A stretch of DNA of 64,000 bases, from assembly GCF_032854445.1 (NCBI RefSeq), contig NC_088306.1:20743764-20807763 (forward strand), written 5' to 3'. The DNA is from Liolophura sinensis. Taxonomy: Eukaryota > Mollusca > Polyplacophora > Chitonida > Chitonidae. The notes beneath the pieces were generated by a model. It did not search any database. It worked only from the letters and a program-made list of their open reading frames with translations, and was not told where the DNA came from. This document shows, piece after piece, positions 1 through 11,786 of the stretch (positions within the stretch are counted from its first letter, which is position 1; the number at the start of each line of letters is the position of its first letter). The position numbers were made by a program, and so were the translations under genes.

Positions 1-80
1 ACAAATGAGTCATGGAGGCACCATTTCAATCATGTTATTGGACCACAATCGTTCACCCCTTGACTCACTCCGTTTTGCAG

Positions 81-161
81 CATCCTTTTTTACGCCTCGC
101 AAAGCCACTTGCCCAACTAGTACCTGTCATCCTAGCTGCTAAGGAGGCACAGAAACATTAA
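81..161 (+). CDS. PAK: Last coding exon of a group I p21-activated kinase
   Basis: This exon encodes the C-terminal 26 residues of a PAK1/2/3-type serine/threonine kinase, a Rac/Cdc42 effector that acts in the cytoplasm on the actin cytoskeleton. A clean acceptor (CGTTTTGCAG) ends at 80. The frame opens [20 protein letters not shown] and ends AKEAQKH followed by TAA at 159-161. Vertebrate group I PAKs end with a very similar stretch of the form H-x-FL-x-x-AKPL followed by P-x-I-x-AAKEA, which is the end of the kinase C-lobe and its tail. The rest of the gene lies left of the window. The exon starts in phase 0. PAK1, 2 or 3 cannot be told apart here, and invertebrates commonly have one group I gene. 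Confidence 0.86.
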   Translation, partial: HPFLRLAKPLAQLVPVILAAKEAQKH

Positions 162-207
162 AGTTGGTGCTGGACCATCAACTGATTTACTTTATGCAGT
201 AAGTATT

Positions 208-567
208 ATATGTATATCTGTTCATGGAAGTTTGTGTCATTTTGCATGAAGGTTTACCTTGATGTAAAGTTTATGTGCAGTAGCCCAGCTGAACAACTTG
301 CAAAGTTAACTGTAAATATTAGGTAAACCTTAACATTCCCTTGAAAAAAGTAAACAAAAAAAAAAATTTAATTTTCCCATAACATACATGTATCTGTATA
401 TCTGTTGGAAGTTTGTGTCATCTTGCATGAAGTTTTACCCTGATGTAAAGTTTATGTGCAGGAACCCAGCTGAACAACTTGCAAAGGTAACTGTAAATAT
501 TAGGTAAACCACAACATTCCCTTGAAAAAGGGGTAAACAAAAAAATGTAATTTTCCCATAACATATT
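208..567. repeat. Tandem duplication of about 180 bp after the PAK stop
   Basis: Two adjacent copies (about 208-386 and 389-567) share GGAAGTTTGTGTCAT, GATGTAAAGTTTATGTGCAG, CAGCTGAACAACTTGCAAAG and AATTTTCCCATAACATA in the same order, with a few substitutions and small indels. It lies in the presumed PAK 3' UTR. Confidence 0.85.
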
Positions 568-910
568 CAGTCACAGTCACCATATAAACATGTAATAGGT
601 AGGCATACGTACATGTATGCATTTTAGAACTGATTACAGCTTATTACAGCTTAACAGCAGGTTAATCATTTTGAGAGTATGAAATTCTGATAATTGATGC
701 AATGAATCTACGTTTAAATTTCTTACCATGCAGGTCTATCTCTAATAATCTTTCATGTCTCTTTTCAGATTTTACATCTGCAAATACCACAGCTAATGGC
801 TGTAAAAGTGACTGGCTGGTTGCTGATGAAGATTTGCCTCAGTTTGTGTGTTTGTGCTGTAAATGAATGGACATGTGCTGGATTTGAATACTGGGGCTGT
901 GTGTCAGTGT

Positions 911-1279
911 CCTGGAAACAGCATTGGCTACGGCTGTGTTGAAACTGGATTCTGGGAACAGCATTGGCTACAGCTGTGTTAGAACATGAATCTGGAAACA
1001 GCATTGGATCCAGCTATACGTGAACTGGTTTCTGGGAGCAGCATTGAATACAGCTGTGCTGGAACTGGTTTCTGGGAGCAGCGTTGAATACAGCTGTGCT
1101 GGAACTGGTTTCTGGGAGCAGCATTGAATACAGCTGTGCTGGAACTGGTTTCTGGGAGCAGCGTTGAATACATCTGTGCTTGAGCTGGTTTCTGGGAGCA
1201 GCATTGAATACAGCTGTGCTGGAACTGGTTTCTGGAAGCAGCATTGGATGCAGTTGTACTAGAACTAGATTCTGGGAAT
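911..1279. repeat. 40-bp minisatellite, about nine copies
   Basis: The unit contains GGTTTCTGGGAGCAGCATTG followed by AATACAGCTGTGCTGGAACT. Central copies are almost identical and edge copies diverge. Open frames on the minus strand across it are by-products of the repeat. Confidence 0.88.
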
Positions 1280-2349
1280 TATTCCTCTGAACAAGGGTAT
1301 TTGTATTTCGGGAACAAGCTGTGGCTGGAGATGTCATTGCTGATGGGAAATTACTGGTCACAAATGCATGTGCTGGAAACTATGTTACATGGCTGGAAAA
1401 ACCTGGACTTACTGAGCTGCTGTAACTTGAGCAGGAAAGTTGAGTGCAAACCAGAACCATGCAGTATTGTAAGAAATTGTACAACAGTATGGAGACTTAT
1501 GTGCTGTCTGGTTACAAGAGTTACTGCCCTTGGTCAGAAAAACGCTAATGACCTGTTTTGGCTGTTTACGAAGAGTTTCATTGACCCATATTACAAAAAA
1601 AACCCAAAAAAACATGAAATATTACTATTCCTATGGATTGGTTGTTGTCGTAACTTGCTTTTTCCAGCTAGCAGAATCCGTCTAATCCCTCGAATCTTGA
1701 TCATCCACGCATATTCATTCAGAGCAAGCCATAGCTATCGCGTCCAGCCAGTGTGATTGGAAAGAAGAAACTGAAGGCATATTTGTATTTGTTGTTTAGA
1801 GTAACTTATCTTGGATTTCAACCGCGTGTTTTGCGTGGCAAAGACATCTGAGTATTCATGCTACATGTGCTTGGAGACATGTGGATACTGTGCGTGTATT
1901 CTACTAACCTACATTTATATATATATATATACACACACACAAGTTATAAAATAGTCTGTGTTGTTGTTGTTCACCGTATTGACCCTCTTCGTGTGTATCT
2001 TACTCGTGCAAACTGGTTGTATTTGTACATAGTCATGTGGCTCAAGAGTGGGGGGGTTAGGAAGAGATATGGAATGTGACGTGAAGGACAGTTGAAACGT
2101 TTACTTGTATGGCTATCTGCCTTACTTGTCAATCCTGACATTGATGGTTGGTTTGCAAGATGTGTTATTGTATGATATATACAAGATCTGATTAGCTTAA
2201 CTTTAAATATGTGTATACCTGTATGATGAATTGTTGTCTTTACATGGTGATGATGTGAACTGAAAAGCCTTATAGTGTGCTCATTTAAGCTGCATGTATT
2301 ACATGTAGCATGTACATGTAAAGGTTCTAAGGATTTTCTCTGGGCATGT

Positions 2350-2373
2350 TTTTTTTTTTTTTTTTTTTTTTTT
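2350..2373. repeat. Poly-T tract
   Basis: A homopolymer of about 23 T bases sits in the AT-rich flank of PAK. It may be the reverse-strand tail of an old retroposon, but no element body is recognisable beside it. Confidence 0.8.
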
Positions 2374-4147
2374 ACATGAGACTTTTAATACAAGCAAAAA
2401 TGAAAAATATAATAAACATTTTCATAGGTGAAGATTTAAAACAGTTTTTGTATTAAATTTCATTCTTGCTTTGTGCTTCCATACATTCAGTCATTTTGCC
2501 CTTTTGCTTGATGGTATTTCTTAAGTTTATCATTTTTGTATGTTAAAAGTCATCAAAATTGTGCTATGGTTACCATGACAACTTGCAGCCACGTTCATGA
2601 GTGTTTTTAATTGTCTGCATACATGTACAGTTTACCCCATTTAGCAGGCTTCAATGTACAATACAGGAATAACGTTAATTTATGGCCAAAATGAATTTTG
2701 CTAAAGATATTTGCAGTGAAAACCTAATTTTTCCAGCATTTACATGGAATGTTTTTGAACAGATGTGTTAAAGGCACTACAGTGTAGTTTGTCCTCTTTG
2801 CAAAAGAGCTATCATTTTATTTTCGATATAAAGGCACTATCATTTAGTATGTTTGCATTGGAAAAGCTTCTGTTATTTCCTGTGTCGTGCCATCACGCGC
2901 TATCATGATGGTAGAGTCTTTAAGTACAGAGTTTGTTTTATACAAGGATAATGTTAAGTGTACTTGGTTCATGCTAGTGCCTTAATAGTCTATCAGAGCA
3001 AGCATTGAGCACACATTACACTCTTTCTTAGCATTTTTTCGCTTTTTTTCATGAGTGTAACAATATGCCTGTTCACTGAATAGCAAAACACATTATTGAC
3101 AGCAGGGCCATATCTAGAAAAAAACACTAAAGTTTCTGGCCCTGCACTTTATTGATGACATTGTAGCTTGGCGTAAAGAAATTTCAAAAATGCAACTCAA
3201 TAGGATGCTTTCTGAGAGCTTTTAAATCTATGAATGAAAGAAATTTGTATGAAAACTTAACTTTGTATTGGTAAACCATCGTTTTTTTTTTATTTAATTG
3301 ACTTGTTAGTTTTAATACAGCTTGTTTTGTTTTGGGCAGCCAACTGTTTGGGACCCCAAATAATTTTTCTTAAATGGAATGGCTCTAGATATAGTCCTGG
3401 AAAAATATTTCCATGGAAAGATATGGCTGGCGCCACTTTAGTAGTGTACACCATTATGGTCAATGACCTAAAATTTTACCCATGACCAAAGTTGCACAAA
3501 TTTTGCTCGATTCTGATGGTTCTCCTGACCTTAAAAAGTGTTTTGACTGTGGCCTGTAACTTTTACCAAAACTTGGTCATGTTGATGGTTTCTTTCGTTT
3601 GTATAACTGACCGTCATCGTATAAAGTAACAAATTCTTGATCATGGTGTCAATCAATCAATCAATCACAATTCTAGGACATGTAAACTACTCTTGCCTTG
3701 GGTTATGGCTGTGTGTGCCTTTTTTATTTTTATTTGAACAAGCGTTGGGGTATGTGTTCTTGAGACCTTACGATTGCAGTCCTGAAAGTCAGTGTTTTTT
3801 CCTAAAATTGATTTGTACCAGAATTTGTCATCAGAAGACAGTGCTGTTGGAGAGATAATTTTCTTTCTTTTTTTTTATACATTTATAGTTGTAGATATTT
3901 AACAATGCTGGAGCCAACCAGGTATGCAATAGTGATCTCTGCGTTTTGTTTGTAGTAAGATTGTTGTTAAATGTATGAGAATCACCATTCTCACGTATGT
4001 ATTTCTGTGTTTTTGTCAAGAAATTGCTTGGACAGTTTTGGTTTCACATTCGTTTATACCCAACTTATATACTTTAAGATGGGACATAGATCTGCGTGTA
4101 ATGCTGATCAGACATATCTTAGGGTACTAGCTAGGGTAAAGGTTCTC

Positions 4148-4480
4148 TGTGGCTGGCCACTAGCTTACCACCGGCACACTTGTAGCAGGCTTCTAGCTGT
4201 CAGTAGCTGTGTTTCTTCTGCTGAGGAGGAAGAGTTACTGTTGTTCTCAGTGGATATGGTGCCTAATGCCACTAGCTCACCACCAGCACACTTGTAGCAG
4301 GCTTCTAGCTCTCCACTGACTACCATTCACCCAGCATTCATCAACTGAAGATACAGAGTTTTTACAATGGTCAGCGGATATGGTGCCTTATGCCACTCGC
4401 TCACCACCAGCACAGGCTTCGATACCGTTCACGTAGCTTTCTCCTGCTGAGGATGTAGTTTGCAGTGGTCTATGGATCCA
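4148..4480. repeat. Degenerate tandem repeat of about 130 bp, three copies
   Basis: Shared blocks include CACCAGCACACTTGTAGCAG, GCTTCTAGCT, TGGATATGGTGCC and TCTGCTGAGGA in a repeated order. Copies have diverged, so the array is old. Confidence 0.65.
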
Positions 4481-4732
4481 GACACTAGCCATATATATAT
4501 TACCAGAGTTCTCGCATCATTGAAATTACATTGATTTTGTTTAAGGTTTTCTATACACTAAAATCCTTCAAAAAGAGTTTTTTTCGGAATGTACAAGAGT
4601 TTTCAGTGTTCAATAAAATTATATCATACTGCATTGTGTTATGAATGGACATTTAAATATGCTTCCAAAAGTGTTTAAATATTCATTCATCACCACATCT
4701 GTTTTCACTGAACCAACAAAAATCAGAAACAA

Positions 4733-4884
4733 CAGGTCCTTGAAAACGTAATATATTTAAAGGTCCTTGAAAATGCTTGAAAATGTAATATATTTAAAGG
4801 TCCTTGGAAATGCTTGAAAATGTAATATATTTAAAGGTACTTGGAAATGCTTAAAAAGTAATATATTTAAAGGTCCATGAAAAT
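4733..4884. repeat. Tandem repeat of about 42 bp, four copies
   Basis: The unit contains AATATATTTAAAGGTCCTTG followed by GAAATGCTTGAAAATGT. The block repeats four times with minor changes. Confidence 0.8.
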
Positions 4885-6898
4885 TGTAATATGCCTGTGA
4901 TAAGTCGTTGAAAAAGCTTTCTTCATGGGTGGGAACTCCAGTCCAAAACCATTCCACAGATGCACTTCAGGCAAACCAGTGGTGGCCTACTGGTGGCGCT
5001 CCTGTAGAGAACTTTTGCCCTGACTTGTACTGTACATGTATGTCTAACAGTCTGTTTAGCTTTTCAGGTATTTATAATTATAAATGTTTCATGTATGTAG
5101 GTATATTTTGACAGCACGTTTTCGAACCATGCCACTTTAAGCATTCGGAGTTTCAATTCTAAAATTGACAGTTGCACAGATGCTTAAATTGCATATGAAA
5201 ACGTTGAATAATAAGATCGAACCTGTGAACTTCATTTGTAAGTTTTGCAAAACTAAGAAGCCAAGGATTAATATGTAAAGAGAAGAGACAGCATTTGCTG
5301 TTTTGTGGCTTCATGAAGTTACATGAGCTTTACTGTGTGTGAATTTTGGCAAACTGTTTAATACCGCAGACTTAGCCCTAGTTAATACTAATCCGAATTC
5401 AGAACTGTCATGACATGTTTACAATACTGATAATAGGCTCAGTCCTTCTAAAGGATGATGGTGAAAATTTGCACTTCAACATTTTGCTCAGAAATCAGAC
5501 TAAAAGTTGAAACTTTTTACTGGCTTTGGCCAAGGTCAAGAGTGTTGTGAATGAGGTTCCAATCAGTGTGCGAGTTGTTACAACAGAGTAGTCTCCCTTT
5601 GTTAAGTGTTGTTCATGGAGGCAGTGTGTACTAAATCAGTAATGCCCAAATTCGCATGATTAATTTATTCACTGGCTTTAATCATCACAAAAAAATGGAT
5701 AGAGTTCTATTCTGTGAATAAGTTTTCTTTAACTGATAATTTGCCTATTCTTGTATCTAACTGTGAAGAGTATAATACAGAAACTGGCGTTTCAAAGAGA
5801 CATCACTTTATTTGCAACCCTCAGACCATTTTATTTCTGCAAAGACATCATAATCACGACAACAGAAAACTATACATTGAATTTAATGAATTAAATTTCG
5901 TAGGGCTTAGTGTGCTTCAGTTCTGTTTGGCATGTCTTTTGTTCCAAATGTTTTCATGTCCTTTTGTTACTGTTTGTAACTCTCCACAACAACAGAGAAC
6001 AAGTTATTTTCTTTAAACTAACACTAAAGTAAATGTAACATTAAATTTTGAAAAACTCAGTACCCATTATTTTTGTACTGTATGATATTATGTCAAAACC
6101 ACCACATTGTCAAACTCTTCTGATGAGTTGTTTGATTTGAATCATTTCTTCTCCCTATGGTATACATTTTACATAGGCATTGGTCCTTTGTATCTTGGCA
6201 TATAACATTTATGTCTTCCAAAACTTTCCCTGATCCAGTTTTTGATGTCAGAGGTTGTTTTTTTTTTTTTCCTGGTGGTGAACAGAAATTTATGTCTAAG
6301 TGTGTTATGTCTTCGGTACATTTATTCCATTGCAGAACAGCAACACATGGTAGATCTTTGTTCTTGGAGAGCATTTTCGTGGGCTTCTTACCATAGTGAC
6401 ACGACCTCAATGACTAGCCTCCAAACAGTGGTATGTGTACAGATGAAATAAAAACTGATTGCAGGTCAGTTATGCAAATGTATATACTTGCTTGAACCAA
6501 TCAGATGCCTCCCATGTTTTTTTCAAAATGTCTGCTGATGCCTGTCTGTATTCATTGTAAATGTAGAAAGAAAAACAAAACCGAAAGCAGGTCATGATGT
6601 AACCAAACTAATTCTCACTGTAGACTGTACATTGGTGATGTATGCTACATTGTAATGTATAGATTTAGTCTTGCATAGACAATTTTTCTTCCATCCATCT
6701 TTTTTTATTTCATTTTTGTTTTTATGTAACTGAAAAATTAAATGCCTTAATGCCATTTAAATCATTCAGTTTGTCATGAAGGAAATTGTATCTGATGAAA
6801 TCTTTCAGAGTGTACTTCAGTGATGGTGGGTCTCCATGGTAACCGTTACCATGGAGGTCCAGTCTTGTGTGTGAACAATCATTATACAATACCTTGAC

Positions 6899-6904
6899 AA
6901 TAAA
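6899..6904 (+). terminator. Candidate PAK polyadenylation signal
   Basis: A canonical AATAAA is followed about 25 bases later by a T-rich tract (TTTTTCTTTTCTT). It would end a PAK 3' UTR of about 6.7 kb, which is long; nearer signals (about 2410, 6444) are alternatives. Confidence 0.3.
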
Positions 6905-7477
6905 TGCAAAGAACTCAAATTAGGTTTTTCTTTTCTTAATTACAGTATTTGTGAATAAGGGGACTTCATGCCTGATCAGAGCTTGTTGAGTCGGACATGT
7001 GGTCCCAGCATTTTAATGGGTAGTAGCCATTAAAGGTGTTCAGTTCACCATGTGCTACATGTTTGGGTGGGCTAAAAACTTTACACAGTTATTTGAAATA
7101 TTTTTAGGAGAGGATAAGTGGCATGGTAAAGTATTTTGGACACACATTTTGTATTGGATATTGGACACCATTCATGGAAATCCATGAGCATCAAACAAGA
7201 AGCAATATTAAAACAGAAACAAACTGAAAAAGTATGTCTGAAGTGTCAGACACAGTGGATTCATTTGTCTGGTACGTGGTGAACTCTCCCCGTCAAGTTA
7301 TTAATACAGCTGATTTAATATCATTTCACCTGTATGATGCTGAAATTTCCATGAAAGCTGTTTAATGTTCTAATTCTGATATTAAATATCAAGGTGTTAC
7401 ATTTAAACATTTTGAATAATTGTAAAGTTAAGAGGGTTATGTTTTTTCTCACCCATATGATATTATACATGCCCAGT

Positions 7478-7700
7478 GGGTCTCTCTGGCCCCTCTTGGT
7501 CTCTCTGGCCTCTCTTAGTCTCTCTGGCCTAGTGGTTAGCGTGCTAGCCCCTCAATGGTGTGGTCGACATGAGTTCAAGTCCAGCTCATGCACTTAGTTG
7601 TTATTCTCCCATGGGCTGTGCCTGGTGTCCTCCCACCATAATGCTAGTGTAGAAGTGAAATATTCTTGAATACGGCGTAAAACATCATTCAAAATACTAC
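7478..7700 (+). mobile_element. SINE family 1 copy (tRNA-related)
   Basis: The head contains TGGCCTAGTGGTTAGCGTGC (box-A-like) and GAGTTCAAGTCCAGCTCATG (box-B-like). The body carries CCTCCCACCATAATGCT and the tail GTGAAATATTCTTGAATACG. The word TCTCTCTGGCC is repeated three times at the 5' end. The middle is deleted relative to longer copies. Confidence 0.82.
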
Positions 7701-7856
7701 ATAAAAAAAACCGATAAACCGCTAAATTTCGCTTTTTTTCAAAATATTTTGAACAGGGGAAGTTGCATGGTACATGTATTTCACACGCCCTGTTTATTGG
7801 ACAGCTTTCATGGAAATTTGAATATCGTAAATGAGGCAGTATTAAAACAGGAGCAT

Positions 7857-8052
7857 GGGCCTCCATGGCCATGGGGGTTAGCACACCAGCATGGCGCAGT
7901 GACTGTACGTGGGAAGGTCTGTCAGCAACTTGTGGATGGATGTAGGTTTCCGCCGGACTCTGCCCAGTTTCCGCCCTCCATAATGCTGGCCGCTGTCGAA
8001 TAAGTCAAATATTCTTGAGTATGGTGTAGTTCACCAATCAAACAAATAAATC
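7857..8052 (+). mobile_element. SINE family 1 copy
   Basis: It has GTACGTGGGAAGGTCTGTCAG, CCATAATGCTGGCCGCTGTC and a tail with AAATATTCTTGAGTATGG then CAATCAAACAAATAAATC. The tRNA-like head is degraded. It splits the second half of an older duplication. Confidence 0.82.
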
Positions 8053-8121
8053 AAATTTGAACAAAAGATGAAGTACATGTCTAAAATCTACACGTCAGAT
8101 CATAGTGTCAGTCACCTGGTA

Positions 8122-8338
8122 AAGCCATGTTAATGTGTCCTGTCACTGTGAACCAATGCGGTCGCTGTGAGTTCAAGTCCAGCTCATGCTGGCTTCCTCT
8201 CAGGCCGTACGTGGGAAGGTCTTACAGCAACCTGCAGATGGTTGTGGGTTTCCCCTGGGCTGTGTCCAGTTTCCTTCCACCATTATGTTGGCCTGCCGTC
8301 GAGTATGGCATAAAACACCAATCAAACAAATAAAATCT
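8122..8338 (+). mobile_element. SINE family 1 copy
   Basis: GTGAGTTCAAGTCCAGCTCA (box-B-like), GTACGTGGGAAGGTCTTACAG, and a tail with CACCAATCAAACAAATAAAA are visible. It also interrupts the older duplication. Confidence 0.82.
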
Positions 8339-8511
8339 GTCAGTCATGTTATCAATACAGCTGACATAATACTGTTTAACATGTTTTTATATATGATGCT
8401 GAAATTTCCATGAAAAGAGTCAAATGTTCATTCGATAATTATTCATTAATATTAATATTCATTTTTTTTGGGCACAACTGATACAATGCATGTACAGTGA
8501 TGAATGTACTC

Positions 8512-8770
8512 GAGGGGGTCTCCATGGCGTACTGGTTAACGTGCTGACACAGCAGAATGACCAAGGACACTCTAACATGTGAGGGTGCTGTGAGTTGAAG
8601 CCGAGGTCATTTTTGATTACTGATTACTTTTCCCATCGTACGCCGGAAGGTCTGTCAGCATCCTGCGGATGGCTATGGGTTTCCCTGGGGCTGGGCCCTG
8701 TTTCCTCCACCATAATGCTGGTCACTGTTGTATCAGTGAAATATTCTTGTGTACAGTGTAAAACTCTAAT
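8512..8770 (+). mobile_element. SINE family 1 copy, fairly complete
   Basis: The head reads GGTCTCCATGGCGTACTGGT, followed by a diverged middle, CGGAAGGTCTGTCAGCATCC, CACCATAATGCTGGTCACTG and GTGAAATATTCTTGTGTACA. Confidence 0.78.
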
Positions 8771-9439
8771 GTACTTTAAGGTACAAATACAGTATTTCAC
8801 CTAAAAGTAAGTAATTTTCAAATCCATTTTGCTTGATCCTGGGCCTCTTGCATGTTTGAGTTTTGTGTTTGGATTGTTTGTCTTATCAGAAAAAACAAAA
8901 ATAAAATAAATAAAAAAAAGACCATTATATGCTTGTAAATGTGCATTTTACCTACTAATGATATTTGTAGCTTCATTTTTGTATTCAGCAGTCTACAGTA
9001 TAAGATATACCTATATCTTGTGGGTGGCCAAACAGATGGTGGTAAAACGTGTAGCTTCTGATAGCTGGCAGACACGCACACACGAGATGTAGGTTCAATC
9101 CTTGGGACAGGCAATTTCCTGATTTCAGGTTGTCATATTTTGTACAACCTTGGTGACTGTTTGTGGGGTCTAATGTTCGTTTTCATCTACCAAAATGGCA
9201 TCGAAGTCAGCATGTGACAGATAGGAAAGTTTATCACTTACTTGCCGGGTCAGTGGTTTACCAATGTGTGGTCGTTCCCTTAAAAGTTAAGCATTCTTGT
9301 AATTTTAGGGCGCTAAGCATCTTGTTGAGTCTCTCTGGCTGGGTCTATAGGTGTCAGTATACAAAAGTCAGCACTGTAACCTTGTGGCTATTTAGCATCC
9401 AAGCTATTATGCTACATGAAAATTTGATGCCACTGTGAA

Positions 9440-9540
9440 GACACCAGACAGGACACCCAAACCAGTCAATAGGAAAATGGACACCAGATATGACACCCCA
9501 CCCAGTCACCAGACTGAGTATTGTTTGGCATACATGCACG
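9440..9540. mobile_element. Fragment shared with the SINE family 2 copy at 62.3 kb
   Basis: GAAGACACCAGACA and GACACCCCACCCAGTCAC occur both here and in the family 2 element near 62,430-62,470. Neither end of the element is present. Confidence 0.5.
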
Positions 9541-9899
9541 TGCCAATCCCCCCTTTTGAAGGAAATTCTGAAACTTATTTTACAATTTGACTATGATCAA
9601 ATCTACAAAATACACATTACTGATCTAAAATAACCACCAAATAATAAGATCTTCAACAAGGATATGTATGTGTATTAACCCTCATGCCATGCAAATCTTC
9701 CATAAGTATAAAATTGACAAATTTTAGTTTCGTGTAGGTCAGCAAATATACAACATATATCAATGAACATATTGTGAAATGTACAGATCATTTTTTTTTC
9801 CATCCTTACACATTTTAAAAATAAAGTTGTGTAAAATTATGAAATCATATCAAAGCAGTAAAATGCTAAAATTGTTACATGTAGTTCTAGCCATAGTAT

Positions 9900-9960
9900 T
9901 TATTTCACTTTTAAGACAACGACAAACATTATGGTGGGAGGGAACCGGGCTTAGGCAACT
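9900..9960 (-). mobile_element. SINE family 1 fragment
   Basis: Reverse-orientation pieces TTTATTTCAC and CATTATGGTGGGAGGGAACC match the tail half of family 1. Confidence 0.5.
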
Positions 9961-10650
9961 GTATTAAGAACAGATTTAGGCAGGTGTAAAATACTGCTTT
10001 GTGTTGATTGACATTAACTTCAACAATTCTGAGAAATAAAAGTTGCTTTCAAATGCTCAAACTGGCAGCACATACACTGAAGTCCTGAAGACATAGAGAA
10101 CACATCTTCATGTCAATGATATGATATGCCAGCTACACATACGTATATTTAAATGCGCAACACTAGACATGAGAAAGACAGTTTTCTCATGACATACAAT
10201 TAAATGCTTCTGTGATTTCATCAAAAAAGAAATGAACAGTTTATGTAAAATATATATTATTTGTAAATGTTAAAAATGGCAGTGTGAATATCACTGATCA
10301 AAGTACCCACTTTTACAATCTCACTGATGGTCATAAAAAAAAGAGGAAAAGAAAAGAACATGTAAAACTTTTACGCCACAGCCACCTATTCCTGGCTGCA
10401 GAAAACAACTGGCTGATGACAGGCAAAATATTTAGTAAACTCGAAACAAACAACATTATTGCTGAAGGAACAAAAATGCACTTGTTCTCATGCTGGCCTT
10501 AAGAGAACAGAAGATATAAAAGTTTTCTAATTCTTCTTTTTTTTGGTAGTGTTCATTGCATCCACTTGCTATAGAAGGTCATTTCAATGTCCATTTCAAA
10601 CAGCTCTCTAAAACTCTCAAAATTGGTACAAAGTTTTCTGATTACGGCAT

Positions 10651-10877
10651 TCATTCTTGCGACGACCTTAAAAATGTGGCCAGCGTTTTTTGCCGAGGGG
10701 TACTTTTCCGTTTGCCAGGAGTAGATAACTCTGTCATCCACTCTTCAAAAATGGCCTCCATCTTTTTGCGACTACTTGGATTGCCGTTGTTGACTGTTGG
10801 GAGGATTTTGTCAGCTTTTAGGAACTGGACAAATCTCTTCAGCTCCAAGAAACTGCTGTGTTCACTGTAGGGGATGC
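10651..10877 (-). CDS. DCLRE1A: DCLRE1A (SNM1A) exon 11: end of beta-CASP nuclease domain
   Basis: Residues 880-954 and the stop. After an acceptor (TTTTTTAACAACAG) the frame reads GIPYSEHSSFLELKRFVQFL, matching the vertebrate SNM1A C-terminus. H886 in PYSEHSS is beta-CASP motif B and V908 in LPTVNNG is motif C, valine being the form typical of DNA-acting members. The vertebrate protein ends about 20 residues after this point. Here a basic tail of about 25 extra residues follows (STPGKRKSTPRQKTLATFLR and then SSQE), which contains a PIP-box-like QKTLATFL at 942-949. The split glycine codon joins exactly to exon 10. Confidence 0.95.
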
Positions 10878-11026
10878 CTGTTGTTAAAAAATACACAAAT
10901 ACTATACAAGATTGATCAATACATTGTATTTGAGAACTCTGCATATACCTTCCTACAACCTGATCAACACATTGCTAGGCTTGGGAAAACAGAGGTTCAG
11001 GATACTAAATAAATAGTCCCCAACTT

Positions 11027-11029
<3 letters not shown>

Positions 11030-11105
<76 letters not shown>
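11030..11105. repeat. AT microsatellite in DCLRE1A intron 10
   Basis: An almost pure (AT)n run with one ACATAC interruption near 11,070. Confidence 0.95.
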
Positions 11106-11340
11106 GCTTCTCCTTCACCCACCCCCACAGACAGTTAAGTAAACACACATATATAAAAGATGGCATTCTGATAGACTAGAAAGATATATCTGCATTGTTA
11201 TGTACATTTCTATGGATACCCTAAATTATCAACAAACTCATCCAATAAGGTATTACTCTGGATGCAATCTGAAAACATCATTCACAAGACTTTGAAAACA
11301 CTGGATGGCATTGTTTAGGGAGAGGCACATACGAACTTTA

Positions 11341-11507
11341 TACGCCTCATGCTGGTTTCCTCTCTGGCCGTACATGGGAAGGTCTGTCAGCAACCAGCGG
11401 ATGGTTGTGGGTTTTCCCTGGGCTTTGCCCGGTTTCCTCTCACTATAATGTTGGCTGCCGTCATATAAGTGAAATATTCTTCAGTCCGGGGTACAACACC
11501 AATCAAA

Positions 11508-11538
<31 letters not shown>

Positions 11539-11540
11539 AT
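11341..11540 (+). mobile_element. SINE family 1 copy with long AAAT tail
   Basis: It starts at CTCATGCTGGTTTCCTCTCT, has GTACATGGGAAGGTCTGTCA and ends CAATCAAATAAATAAATAAA extended to about eight AAAT units. The tRNA-like head is absent. It lies antisense to DCLRE1A in intron 10. Confidence 0.85.
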
Positions 11541-11566
11541 ATGAACTTAATAGGAATTATATAAGT

Positions 11567-11745
11567 TCAAGTCCTGCTCATGCTGGCTTTTACTCCGACC
11601 ACAAGTGGGAAGGTCTGTCGGCAACCTGAGGATGGTTGAGGGTTTGCCAGGCTCTGCCCTGTTTTCTCCCACCATAATGTTGGCTGCAGTCGTATAAGTG
11701 AAATATTCTTGAGTATGGCGTAAAACACCAATCAAATAAATAAAA
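11567..11745 (+). mobile_element. SINE family 1 copy, 5' truncated
   Basis: It begins inside the box-B-like GTTCAAGTCCTGCTCATGCT and ends GTAAAACACCAATCAAATAA. Antisense in DCLRE1A intron 10. Confidence 0.85.
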
Positions 11746-11786
11746 AGGAACTTTATAAAAATTATATAATAACCTAACGTGCCTCT

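Larger units (their letters stand above)
162..6930 (+). other. Probable long 3' UTR and flank of PAK, no other gene seen
   Basis: AT-rich sequence follows the PAK stop codon. No ORF here resembles a known protein; the longest (170 codons at 1244-1756) is out of any recognisable family. Several AATAAA-type signals occur, for example in AATATAATAAAC near 2410, near 6444, and AATAAA at 6899-6904 followed by a T-rich tract. The real end of the transcript could be any of these. A GTAAGT-type donor sequence at 199 could also start a 3'-UTR intron. Confidence 0.4.
8771..10650. other. Convergent spacer between PAK and DCLRE1A
   Basis: AT-rich, with no supported coding sequence. It includes whatever 3' UTR DCLRE1A has on the minus strand below 10,651; no polyadenylation signal is clearly better than others. 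The purine-rich stretch near 10,330-10,360 and the SINE scraps listed separately are the only structure seen. Confidence 0.5.

Noticed and set aside
1244-1756. 170-codon plus-strand ORF
   Set aside because: No family resemblance, starts inside a 40-bp tandem repeat, and lies in the presumed PAK 3' UTR or flank without splice signals.
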